Shown here piece after piece: positions 20,940 through 30,640 of a stretch of 64,000 bases of DNA. Under the pieces are notes generated by a model. The model made no database searches. It was not told where the DNA came from and was given only the letters and a program-made list of their open reading frames with translations. The DNA is taken from contig CM072548.1 of the NCBI GenBank assembly GCA_036898215.1, forward strand, positions 16,379,730-16,443,729, given 5' to 3'. The DNA is from Platycarya strobilacea. Taxonomy: Eukaryota > Streptophyta > Magnoliopsida > Fagales > Juglandaceae. Each line of letters begins with the position of its first letter. Within the stretch, counting starts at the first letter, position 1. Both the position numbers and the translations under genes were made by a program.

Positions 20940-21329
20940 CTGAATCTATGAGGAATGCGAGATCTTTTTGCTGGAGTAAACCAATGGTAAAATTGGTTAT
21001 ATTTAAAACAACAATCCGAAGCCTTCAAATCTCTTCAAGATCTCGTTTGTCCACAATGTCAAGCGGATTTGATTTTCCGCCGAACCGATAATATTAAATC
21101 TCAAAGCTTTTACAGCTTTTATCATACATAGATGGTTTTCAATATTATTTCCGCCGTATATAAACAAGTTCTTCCTAATAACGCCGAATGAGGGGGAGAA
21201 AATTTTAGATGAAAATATTATCATACTCTCTCTAATGCATTATTTAGTTGGAGATCATGTTTGAATTCTTAACTTGTTATATATACTGAAATCATATTTG
21301 CTTATTACTTGAAACACTAAAGCATATTA

Positions 21330-21660
21330 TCAAGGGGGAATTTAAGTATTACTGCAGGTATCGGATTTCTATTAAGTTTGTCAACCAGATATTATTTTTC
21401 ATCTTCAAATCACTGAGAGATTATTGCAATTCATGAAACAAGTCAAGAGTATATTTGGCTGAGATCAATGACTCAACAATTTTATATGAAGATAATGCTA
21501 CTTGTATCGCTCAAATCAAAGGAGGATATATCAAATATACGATCAAGTGATAATCTGGCAGATTTATTCATGAAGACATCACCAACTGCGACATTTAAGA
21601 AAATTGTGCAGAATATTAAAATGTGAAGACTCAAAAACTATTGTCATGCACTTTCCAGGG
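21330..21660 (+). pseudogene. Decayed Copia RNase H and pol C-terminus
   Basis: Text parallel to 53065-53564 of the intact element: SSNH-EIIAIHE-like, YEDNATCIAQIKGGYIK, and IRSSDNLADLFMKTSPTATF, with stops and a deletion around 21535. It ends next to the 3' flank that leads to the polypurine tract. Confidence 0.8.
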
Positions 21661-21882
21661 GGAGTAAAAGTCCTGAAGACTTGTGCTGATTGTACTCTTT
21701 TTCCTTCGCTAAGGTTTTATCCCATTGGGTTTTCCTTTGCAAGGTTTTAATGAGGCAATCTTAAAGCACTTGTGGATACATAAAGAGACTGTACTCTTTT
21801 TCCTTCGCCATTGGTTTTTCTTCCCACTGGGTTTTTCCTTGGCAAGGTTTTAACGAGGCAGATTCTTTATGGGTGGTCATTC

Positions 21883-21891
21883 AAGGGGGAG
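21883..21891 (+). other. Polypurine tract of non-autonomous Copia
   Basis: AAGGGGGAG directly before the 3' LTR, identical to 53768-53776 in the intact element. Confidence 0.8.
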
Positions 21892-22140
21892 TGTTATAAA
21901 CAAACGTCGGCCGCCGCCCCTATGTCCCACCACTAAATTATGTGAATGACCCCACCACTATTATTTTAAATCTGCATAGTAACTTACATAGTGACTTGCA
22001 TAGTAATTTCAACGCCTATAAATATGGGCTTCAGTTGTAATGAAATTCATAAGAAAATATAGAGAGAGAAAGAAAGTTTCAGTTCTTAAGAATTTCTTTT
22101 CTCTTGCAATAGTAGTAGTTTTCTTTTTAGTTTTATAACA
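21892..22140 (+). repeat. 3' LTR of non-autonomous Copia
   Basis: 249 bp, TGTTATAAAC...TTTTATAACA, followed by the AAAAT duplication at 22141-22145. Confidence 0.93.
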
Positions 22141-22296
22141 AAAATATATATATATTAAAAAAATATAGAAAAAATCTTCTATGTAGAAAGGGTGTTGTAT
22201 GCTACATAACACCCTCCAATAGGGTCTTCACACATAGGCCACCCACGAATCTAATCGTGGGTATGTGACATACGCTTAACTCTTCTCTTACACTTA

Positions 22297-22516
22297 GGTC
22301 TCATTTGTATTTAAAACTCATCTCAACTTATCTTCATTTCATCATTACATTTTTATAATTTTTTATATAAAACACAAATTCCTATACAGCATTTTCAAAT
22401 CTCAATACATTTTTTTCAAATTCTAATATACATTTTTCAAATCTCAAAATAATAATAATATTAAAAAATAAATTAAACTCATCTCAACTCGTCTCATCAC
22501 TAATCCAAACAAAGCC
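22297..22516. mobile_element. MITE, PIF/Harbinger (Tourist-like) type, copy 1
   Basis: 220 bp with 3-bp TTA duplication at 22294-22296 and 22517-22519. Diverged inverted ends (GGTCTCATTTGTA.. and ..TCCAAACAAAGCC) carry AACTCATCTCAACT just inside. No ORF. Same family as 35855-36085 in opposite orientation. Confidence 0.8.
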
Positions 22517-22519
22517 TTA

Positions 22520-22937
22520 GTCTCAGCCCCTTCTTTCTCCCAATGATCAAACGTGACACATAGTAGTTGAACTCTTCCTCTCACCATCTCCCATCGACCA
22601 AGCCCCTTCTCCTCTTCTCTTCTTCTCCTCTTCTCTCCCATTGATCTTTGATTAGGGTGTGGAGTTTGTCGGCAATAAGGGTTTCTTCAAGAGTTAAGCA
22701 GTTAGTGATAAAGGCAGTTTTGAAATGACTTTTTGCATCATCCTCTTCCCCTTGAAGGCGTTCTTCGGAGATTGAAGAAGAAAATGAATAGGCTTTGATT
22801 TTGATTACACCCTGAGAAATATAGTTGTTGGATAAACATAGCTTTAATTTCATTAAAGCTATTGAATAGCTTTGTTTAAAGAGGGTTTGTCTCTCCAAAG
22901 ACTTCCTCATGTTGCGCGACAAACGAATGGGAGGGAT
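22520..22937. other. Intergenic sequence with weak coding-like stretch
   Basis: A minus-strand open stretch of about 113 codons (22922-22581) is Ser/Arg/Glu-rich and simple in composition. I recognise no family and do not support it as a gene. Confidence 0.35.
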
Positions 22938-23605
22938 CAGGGGCGGAACTAGGATTTGTTATTTGGGGGGGCGATTGACAAAATATGTAGTAGATGTGAA
23001 TATAAGTTTTTTATTTGCGCATGATTATATATAAAAACAATAATCATATGTTATAAAATTATATATAAAAATACATATTTATAAATCTTTTTTTTTAATT
23101 TTTGCAATTTATTAGAGCCCATTACAAAAAAAAAAATGAACTTAAGATTTCTCTTACAAATTAAGCTCGACAATGATCTTTCATAAAATAAAATTCATCT
23201 ATTATCATTTTTAAAGTGAAATTATTGACAATAATTTCTCAATATAAATTAGCAAATGATATGTAAAAAATTCATATTTCTAGTCATCTACATAGTTTAA
23301 ATAATCTAAACATATCTTAAAAATTTAGTTGCATTAGCACATTAAGCTAAAGTGAAAAAGATAATTTGGGTGTAAATAAAAATTTAGAGTGAAATTAGGT
23401 AAGTATTAAAATTTAAAAAAATAATTTTAGTAAAATTTTTAGAGGTCCAAGAATTGGGGGGGGGCAAATTTTTTATTTTTTAATAAATTGGTGTGGAAAT
23501 TTTAATTATATAAAAAAAACTATATATATTTATACCTTATATATAATTTTAAAAAAAGTTTGGGGGGGCAGTAGCCCCCCTAGACCAGGGGCAGTTCCGC
23601 CCCTG
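22938..23605. mobile_element. Non-autonomous hAT-type DNA transposon, copy 1
   Basis: 668 bp with terminal inverted repeats CAGGGGCGGAACT / AGTTCCGCCCCTG and an exact 8-bp duplication GGAGGGAT (22930-22937, 23606-23613), the hAT signature. Subterminal G-runs (22966-22972 and 23456-23464) also pair. No transposase. Confidence 0.92.
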
Positions 23606-23613
23606 GGAGGGAT

Positions 23614-25440
23614 TAAGGACTGCAATTGCAGTTGTACTGCCTGGGGAGGGAACAGAATAACGAAGAGGTTAGATTCGCCTTAAACATTGCCTGAGTGTCG
23701 ATTTCAATGTCTGGTAGCGGCACGATGGCGTTAGGCATGGATCTCGGTGTCATGCAGTGTCTGACGGCACGGACGTGATTGATGGGTGAAGGAAAAAATT
23801 GAAGATAAAATGCAATGGAGGCCAATTTCGTGCGTTCCTTCTCTTTGTTCAGCGATAATCAAATACAATCAATCCTATTTTTTTATTTTACAATTCACTG
23901 ACGTAGCAGTTTTATATTGATGAGTATTAAACACCTTACAACACCTTGCTTACTTCAAAATTATTCTGAAAAATATATTTTAATAAGGTTATATTTAACT
24001 TCTAATTTTTATATCAACCCAACTTAATTCAAAAAACAAACAGGCCACTATCATATTGGTGTCATCTGAGACGAATAGAATGTATAAACCTGAAACTAGA
24101 ATTTAATTAGGGAAGGCAAAACCGTAAAGCAAGGCAAAAATTGAAGGACTTCTTATTAGAATTTAACTAACCAAAAAAAAAATAATTTTTAGGTTTTGAA
24201 ATTTTGGGAGCAGAAGCAGCCAAGCATTAAGTTGGGTCCGCCGCTGGTGAAAACATTGATGGGATAGCCAGTAACAAGATATTGACACGACCATTTTCGT
24301 GTTCTTGTCCAACAACCAATTGAAAAAGAAAAAGAAAAAGAAAAAAAAGGGGCTTACAAGGTGCGTTCATAAAGTGAAGAAGACAGCGACAGAGATGTCA
24401 TACTCACATGAAGTGATAAGTTGCCATTTGCCCGGCGGGGGCATCTTTTTCTCAAAAATATAAATAATGCAACTTGGGATCTAGCACCGTAGATGACACG
24501 TTAACCCTCAAAGAGTGCGCCAATAGGGGTCCCAACGAAATTTGTCCAAAATTTAATTAAAAAATTTATTTTTATAAATTTAACTAATCACTTTTTTTTA
24601 CGATACTAAATAATAGAATCAATAAATCTATCTTTAAATATTACTTTTTATGCATTTATATTTAAATTATAATTTAAATAATTATTCATTATTAAATTTG
24701 AATGATATCAATTTCTAAATGTTAAAATTAATCGAGCTCTTTATTTTATTTTTGGGAAATGGAAAATTTCTGGATGTTAAAATTTATTTAATTTTTTGAA
24801 AAGGCTAATCCCAAAATTAAATCATATTTGAGTTCATCTCAATGCAACTGAGCTTAAATTCATCTCAGTGCAGCGAAAAAATACAATTGTCCTTAAATTC
24901 ATCTCAGTAACTGAAAGTCTGAAACTCTAAGTTGAATGGGTGCGCCAAAACTAATTAATATTTTAATATAAAAAATATATATAGCCACTGCCAGTTGAAT
25001 CTCTTGGCCAAATTTGGCCAGATGAAATAATGACAAACAAGTGTGTAAACTGTAAATGGATAGGTACCCATTTAGATTTGACATGGAAACCAAAAACAAA
25101 ATAAATAAAAAAGAGCTCGGATCGGGGAATAAACACCAATTAAATAGATTTATCACACATTTATATCGTAGCTCCAAGGCGATGGAGCAACACATAGATC
25201 GAAGTGGTGGCTGTCCCTCCAATTACCATAAAGCAGTGGTCATAATAGAAACTAATAGTTCAAACACCCAAGTCACTGTTTGTGGAGCAGACTCCATTAA
25301 TACAAGTATAAATTGGTTTTCTTACACAACAGTGAGTCACTCTGCAATGGCAATTATTATTCCCCTAATGCCATCTTGTTGCAATCGAGAGAGAACATGC
25401 GTGAGAGGGTATGGGTGGAGACCTAAATAATACATAAACT
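23614..25440. other. Intergenic region downstream of the bHLH gene
   Basis: No gene supported. AT-rich, with A/G-rich low-complexity at 24322-24350. An open stretch of 124 codons on the plus strand at 25056-25430 has no recognisable family features and is treated as chance. Confidence 0.45.
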
Positions 25441-25498
25441 TAATTGAGATAGAACAAGAATGAGAGGGTTCAGTCATCCTTAACACGGCTTTTTAACT

Positions 25499-26206
25499 TT
25501 AAACATCATCTGAATCCCCAACTCCAAGCTTCTGCACTTCAACCTTGAGAGACTTGAGGTACCTAACGGCTTCATCTAGCACAGCAGCAGTATGCATTTG
25601 ATTGCCACCAGGTACTATCCCTTTCAATGCCCTCACCATCTTCTTCATTTTCTGCCGTTTCCTTTCATTGTTGCAGCTGTCACTACTGCTCGAGGACTTC
25701 TGACTAGAAGAAGAAAATCTATTCTTCTTTGGCTTTGAACAATAGCTGGAGAAAGAATCTGGAGACGAGCTTCTATGATCTCCACTAGTTCGGGCTGTGC
25801 TAACCTCTTCGTCATCATATTCTTGTCCATCCTCTTCTAAACTCAACAATGCATCAATATCATCTGAATCCTCTTTCAGTGGCAAAGATATTTCTTTTTC
25901 CATGCGATCAACTTCTTTCATTTCAATGCAGGTTGCACTGGTGCCAGGGGCACTACATTTGTTGGAAATCCAAGGATGGAACATAATCTGGTTCCGGTGA
26001 TCCGTTTGATCAAAGATAATAAAATTCTTGGGGCAAACCTCAGAAGGTTGAAATTCGACACCATGACAAGATGTCGAGTACTTGGCACTTGAATTCAACA
26101 GTGCACCAAAAGCAGGTGCAAGTGGAGTGTGCACATAACTGTTCCCCACTTGATCTGGTAGAGGAAGAACACCCTTTTGCCGGAAAAATTGCTGGTCACC
26201 CTGCAT
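25499..26206 (-). CDS. SAC51-like bHLH transcription factor (bHLH143/145 group)
   Basis: 235 residues in one exon, starting MQGDQQFFRQKGVLPLPDQ. The middle has the conserved HPWISNKC box, then an acidic segment (about 105-135), a Ser-rich region (140-178) and a C-terminal helix-loop-helix at about 179-227 (MKKMVRALKGIVPGG, HTAAVLDEAVRYLKSLKVEV). The basic region is short and lacks the usual His-Glu-Arg E-box contacts, typical of this group. In Arabidopsis SAC51 counteracts the acaulis5 (thermospermine-deficient) dwarf phenotype, and translation of its mRNA is released by thermospermine acting through a conserved upstream ORF; the same uORF is present here (26477-27509). The gene looks intact and is read opposite to the TOM1-like gene. 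The paralogue within the group is not settled. Confidence 0.88.
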   Translation of the reverse strand: MQGDQQFFRQKGVLPLPDQVGNSYVHTPLAPAFGALLNSSAKYSTSCHGVEFQPSEVCPKNFIIFDQTDHRNQIMFHPWISNKCSAPGTSATCIEMKEVDRMEKEISLPLKEDSDDIDALLSLEEDGQEYDDEEVSTARTSGDHRSSSPDSFSSYCSKPKKNRFSSSSQKSSSSSDSCNNERKRQKMKKMVRALKGIVPGGNQMHTAAVLDEAVRYLKSLKVEVQKLGVGDSDDV

Positions 26207-26476
26207 CGATAATCCTATTTCCTACGTAGTTAAAAGTCTGCAGAAATGTTGGAGTCCACTTATACACTTGCGGTTGTTCAAACCTCAATTGGATGAAGGT
26301 TCCTAAGGTGATGAGAATACTAACTAGTTGATTAATGGGTCGACGCTCCTGGCAGTGTTTCCAAACAAACAGTTTCCATCATCAAATGTTTCATCTCTAG
26401 AACTGCCTTCTTTAGTATGAATCCAACAAAGGCAGACAATCCAAATCCCAGTGTCCCAGAACTTGAAAATAGAAGA

Positions 26477-27509
26477 CTACGTAACAGGTTTAAGCAACTG
26501 ACGGAAATACTCAGCCTGTAATAAACATAATGGTGATATAATAACAGCAATATTAGTAAAGGAATAATTGAAAGCAGATGGAATTTTGAAACTTTCACAT
26601 GATCTTCCTTTTTTGGGGTGACATTTTCATTTGAGCTAAAGAGTATTCCCATTACTGTTAATGAATTACAACCAAACAAATTCACATGCATGCTGGAACA
26701 TTCATGTAAAGTCACCTAATAATGTATCTCTTGGACCCTGTATTAATTATTCCTATTGGACCCCTTGATCAATTATTTACATCAATATCCACTTAAATAG
26801 AGACATTGAAGCTTATCATTGCATAAAACTAGCCATGCGGTTACAACACAACATATCAGAAATGAAAGATCGTTAACATGCAGGATCCAATGCATGCGGC
26901 AGACTATACCTCTTGTACAACCCAGATCTCTCTCTCTCTCTCTCCCCACAAAACTAGCCATGTGTTACAACAAATGACAAATCAGAAATGAAAATCATTA
27001 ACATGCATGATCCAACGGACAAGGTAGACTATCCCTCCTGTACAACCAAGGTGCCCCCCCTTCTCTCTCTCCCTCCCTCCCTCCCTCCCGCCAAATGCAG
27101 AAGCATTCTTGGAAAAATTTAGGCTTGCAATGAATGAACATAAAGGCCCAAGATTGGGTGTAAAAGGGGAGTATTGTAAGGTGGGGGGCACAGCTCCCCT
27201 GCCTTTGCCCTCATCATGTGGAACTAAACAAACATTGGAACTACCATAGCCATAAAAGCATCCTTCCATATATCATAAGGGCTTCAAAAGCATCACAGAA
27301 TGATCAAGCAATGTGGAAGGAAATAAGATATAGAAAAAGAGTCAAAGATGTCAAGAAGTAATTTGCAACAAGAAAATAGGAAGATAAATTACCTGGCAAG
27401 CTTGTATCAATTGGTAGTATGTGATGACCCTGACACTCATTTTAATCTGCCCAACTGCTTTCACTGCTTTCACTGCTCGATATCTTTTTATGGTAACTCC
27501 AATGTACAT
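26477..27509 (-). CDS. Conserved upstream ORF of the SAC51-like mRNA, split by an intron
   Basis: A 51-residue uORF in two exons. ATG at 27509-27507, 39 codons to 27393 (donor CAG|GTAATT), then acceptor TTACAG at 26518-26516 and 13 codons from 26515 to a TAG ending at 26477. The first part contains IKRYRAVKAV and MSVRVITYYQLIQACQ; the second reads AEYFRQLLKPVT. This fits the SAC51-family conserved peptide as I recall it (R-[FY]-R-A, V-V-R-V-I, C-Q-A-E-Y-F-R, L-L-K-P-V-T). An in-frame TAG 39 bases upstream makes the ATG the first possible start in this frame. The uORF ends 270 bases before the main ATG. In this family the peptide represses main-ORF translation until thermospermine relieves it. 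If the intron is retained, reading passes into a different 13-residue tail and the conserved end is lost. Confidence 0.85.
26925..26945 (+). repeat. (CT)n microsatellite
   Basis: About ten CT units within a leader intron of the bHLH gene. Confidence 0.85.
27060..27089 (+). repeat. (TC)n(CCCT)n microsatellite
   Basis: TC repeat passing into CCCT/CTCC units, within a leader intron of the bHLH gene. Confidence 0.85.
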
Positions 27510-27973
27510 TCTCACTCCAGCCAGTTTCAAACTAAAAAAAGAATACTAGCTAAGAAGTTCCTTCACAAACCACCTGCAATTAACCGACAGGTAACAGATA
27601 TCAAGGAAAACCCGCCTCAGATCATCAACAGAGAAGAAAAAAGTGATGAGAAACAACCACATAAACAATGCTAACTTGTGAGTAAATTTTAAACAACAAA
27701 AAAAAAATTCCTATGATAAATCTTACCAGATGGGAAATTTTAAGTATATCCAATCAGCGCGTACTAAAATTATAATTTTTCTAGAGGCAGGCCCTCATTT
27801 TTATGTGGAAAAGAAAACGACATTCAACACAATGATCAAACTTAAGATTCCAATTCTTTCCACACTTTATTTAGCCCTGAATAGAATCGTGTTAAATTAA
27901 CTTTTTTATTCATAATTTGATTCAAATAAAAGAAAACCGATTCAAAGAAACGAATTATGATCACCACAGATCT

Positions 27974-28003
27974 GTGAGAGAGAGAGAGAGAGAGAGAGAG
28001 AGT
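27974..28003 (+). repeat. (GA)n microsatellite
   Basis: About 14 GA units in the first leader intron, CT-rich in the sense of the bHLH transcript. Confidence 0.9.
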
Positions 28004-28500
28004 CTCACCGGGACGAAATAAAGCTACAGTATGAAACGAAAGAACACCACCAAGCGAACGCAGGTCATTTCGTAATTCGCAGAAGAGGAAGTCCACGGCA
28101 TCTTTATTTTTCCCCTTCCATTTCTATAAGAAAAACGAACTCCAACTTCGACTGCAAGGGATCGTAGAGAAAACAATAGAACAACCAAAAGTAGATCTTT
28201 GTAGACACGAAAAACGAAATCCTAGATCAAAATAACATACGAAAGCCGTAGACTTTGTAGATACGAAAAAGCTAATCCATTGATAAAATATGCTAAGAGC
28301 TCCCGAACCAAGAAACTACGAGAAGTTCTGAGAAAGAATTTTCACCTTGACAAAAGGAAACCTAGCGTTTCCCCAAAGCTGTTAGCCCCGATATATTCTG
28401 AAGATCTATCGATTAAAGTCGGTGCAGAGCTGCGAAAGAGAGAGAAAGTGTGGGTCTAGGGAGAGAAAATAAGAGGTGTGGGTAGGCCGGGGTTTTATTG

Positions 28501-30614
28501 GGGTGTGAGCACTGAGCAGTAGGGTTCGGACAGGGAGGAATCGAACAGGACAACAGGAACCGTTGGATTAGAGTTTTGGGCTTAGGAAATGGTTTGCGCC
28601 TAATGCGGATAACATAGTGGCCGTCGGATCGAGCACGCGTGAAAGTGGGCAGTGGGACTCACGAGATTTGAGGAATACGAATAGAGAAAACCTGCTATTC
28701 GGATGGATGTAAATTAAATTTGTAATATGGTATTACATAAGCACTCCGACTGGAAATCATGCGGCAGCTAGCACCGGATCACACATTATTTTACAGGTTC
28801 CCTTTATTAGAAAATGTTACACTTATACTTCTTTTACAATTTTTTTTACTATGTTTTTTTTTTAATTTCTTTTATTTAATGATTAAAAAAATAATTACTT
28901 GTAAATTTATATATTTTTTAAATTTTATTTTAATGATTAAAGATATTAAAAAAATAACAAAAGAATAAAAAAACTATAAATAGTAAATAAGTAATAATAT
29001 AATTGTAAGAGAATCATTATTCTTTTTTTATTATTTATAGCAAAAACTCTACAGACAGATGTTCATAAAGAAGCGGCAGACAAACACGGTTGATGTGGTA
29101 TTATGCCACGTCAATCATTACTTAATTTAAAAGAAAAAAGAAGAAGAAGCAAAATCAAAAAACAAAAAGGAAAAATCAAAATCGAAGATGGCATTCGTAG
29201 GACGAGGAGGAAGACGAAGAGATCAGAGAAGCTTCCCCTTCGAAAACTTTACTACCCTGCCCTTCCCCCTCTCTCGTTCCGCATCGTTGAAGGTTTCGTT
29301 CATCGTCGTCCCCCACCCCTTCTCTCGCCGTGCTAGATCTTTTTGTAAAAGGATTTCGTTCATCGCCGTGCATCGTCAAAGGTTTCAAAAATTTTTGAGT
29401 ACTAGACAATGGCATGATGTCATACATAAATCCTATCCCCTCTTCTCGCTTCTTTGCTTGAGGTTCTCTACTCAATGCCTCCTCTACTCAACGCCTCCTG
29501 ACAGCTATGCCCATCAACAATGGTTTCCAAGATATTCCCCATTTTCGATTCTTATTTTTTGTTTGTGAATGTATGTTCGATCTCTATTGTGGGTAATTTT
29601 CTTTTTCTTAAAAAATTAGTTTTTTTTTCTTGGAATAGTGAGCATAGGAGACAATCATTTGAAGGCTAATAATCGATAGAAACATTAGATTTTTCAAGAT
29701 TTGGGGAGGAAATAGCTAAAAGGGTTAGGAGTTGGAGAAAATACAGATTATGGGCTCAATTATTTGAAAATTCGAGATGTACAAAAACCAAAGATATGAC
29801 ACGAAAGGGAGAACCTTTCTCCTCCTCTGCCCTCGTTGTCGTCCGTGATGTCAATAATTTAACACGGTAGATTTGATTATTTTGAAAGATGATAAAGATA
29901 ACAACTTCGTGAACAAGGGATTTCTGACTTCATTATCTGACATAAATTGAGAGTTTATGAGTCGCGTACAAAGTTGTATAACTGGTTAAAGAATGAGCAA
30001 GTGCAGTAACATTCCCACAACTGGTTATAGCTATGAATTTGAATTTATAGCAATGTGATTGCATTTCAATTGTTTTTTATCTGAAACCTTTGAGGTGTTC
30101 TAAAATGAATTTGAGGTGTTATGAAATCTTTTTATTGGAATTAATATATGAAATCTCTTTATTGCATTTCAATTTCGATTGTTTTTTTTTTATCTCCTCT
30201 TAAAAGAATTTATAGTAATGAATTTGAGGTGTTCTGAAATCTCTTTATTGCATTTTAACTTCGTGAATAATGGATTGCTGCATCATACAGGTTGTTGGAG
30301 GTTTAGTTATTTTTATTGCTAGAAAAAGAAATAAATATCAATGAAATGTAGTTGAAAGTTTTTTGCTACCATCAATGCACTGATCCATGTGAAATGCAGA
30401 GTGATAGGGAGCTATATGGTGGAGTGCTGCTAAATTTTTTGTATCTAAAATAAAAGTTGTACAAGCTATGATAAATTTTCTTTCCTAATCTGAAATAGGA
30501 AGGCTACGTTAACTGTTCGTCATGTCCTTGATTGGAGGTCAAATCTCTTTACGTAAAATTTTATTTTGGTTATGGTTACACAAATTCTTAGTTGGAAGTC
30601 AAATTCTTAGTAAC
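28501..30614. other. Intergenic region between bHLH gene and LINE
   Basis: No gene supported. 28780-29030 is AT-rich and MITE-like (ATGATTAAAAAAATAAT motifs). 29188-29568 is open for 126 codons on the plus strand, starting MAFVGRGGRRRDQ, but the residues are simple-sequence-like and match no family I know. 30085-30260 contains a local duplication of a TTTGAGGTGTTCTGAAATCT segment. Confidence 0.45.
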
Positions 30615-30640
30615 AATTCCTGCTTTCTAGAATCCTAACA

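Larger units (their letters stand above)
19805..21330. other. Foreign block inside Copia pol carrying two antisense ORFs
   Basis: Alignment by eye with the intact element breaks just after text matching GAAATGAAAGATCTT (about 19804) and resumes near the RNase H start (about 21318-21335). About 525 bp of pol is replaced by about 1.5 kb of unrelated DNA. The block carries ORFs at 20939-20454 and 20267-19827 on the minus strand and a further 73-codon open stretch at 21224-21003. No terminal repeats or duplication were found at its edges, so I cannot say whether it is a transposon, captured host sequence or a recombined piece of another retroelement. Confidence 0.7.
17253..22140 (+). mobile_element. 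Non-autonomous Copia LTR retrotransposon with foreign internal block
   Basis: Bounded by LTRs 17253-17513 and 21892-22140 (TG...CA) and by the 5-bp duplication AAAAT at 17248-17252 and 22141-22145. Primer site at 17514, polypurine tract AAGGGGGAG at 21883-21891. Between them gag and pol are riddled with stops and deletions, and a block at about 19805-21330 has replaced the segment between the RT catalytic box and RNase H. By eye the LTRs differ by about three substitutions and one 12-bp repeat unit, so insertion was recent although the coding region is old wreckage. The intact relative at 48354-54056 shares LTR blocks, primer site and gene order. Confidence 0.92.
26207..28500 (-). other. SAC51-like promoter-proximal region and intron-containing 5' leader
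   Basis: Reading on the minus strand: an AATAAAA box near 28495 could be the TATA element; CT-rich leader follows, with a plausible first donor (AAG|GTGAAA, about 28345). Exon 2 runs 27573-27393 (acceptor TTAATTGCAG), exon 3 starts at 26515. A further possible acceptor TTTCTGCAG lies near 26238. The leader introns contain three dinucleotide/tetranucleotide repeats. The transcription start and the number of leader introns need transcript data. Confidence 0.55.

Noticed and set aside
25056..25430. 124-codon open stretch on the plus strand near the bHLH gene
   Set aside because: Low-complexity composition, no family motifs, no conserved start context, and downstream of the bHLH gene on the other strand.
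26332..26715. 127-codon minus-strand open stretch in the bHLH leader
   Set aside because: It reads through an intron; the conserved uORF uses only 26515-26477 of it, joined to 27393, so the longer reading is probably a chance opening.
29188..29568. 126-codon open stretch starting MAFVGRGGRRRDQ
   Set aside because: Arg/Ser/Phe-rich simple sequence over a CT-rich leader-like region; no recognisable domain or splice partner.
30100..30260. Local repeat before the LINE considered as its target-site duplication
   Set aside because: The repeated segment is not adjacent to the LINE end at about 35815, so it does not mark the insertion.
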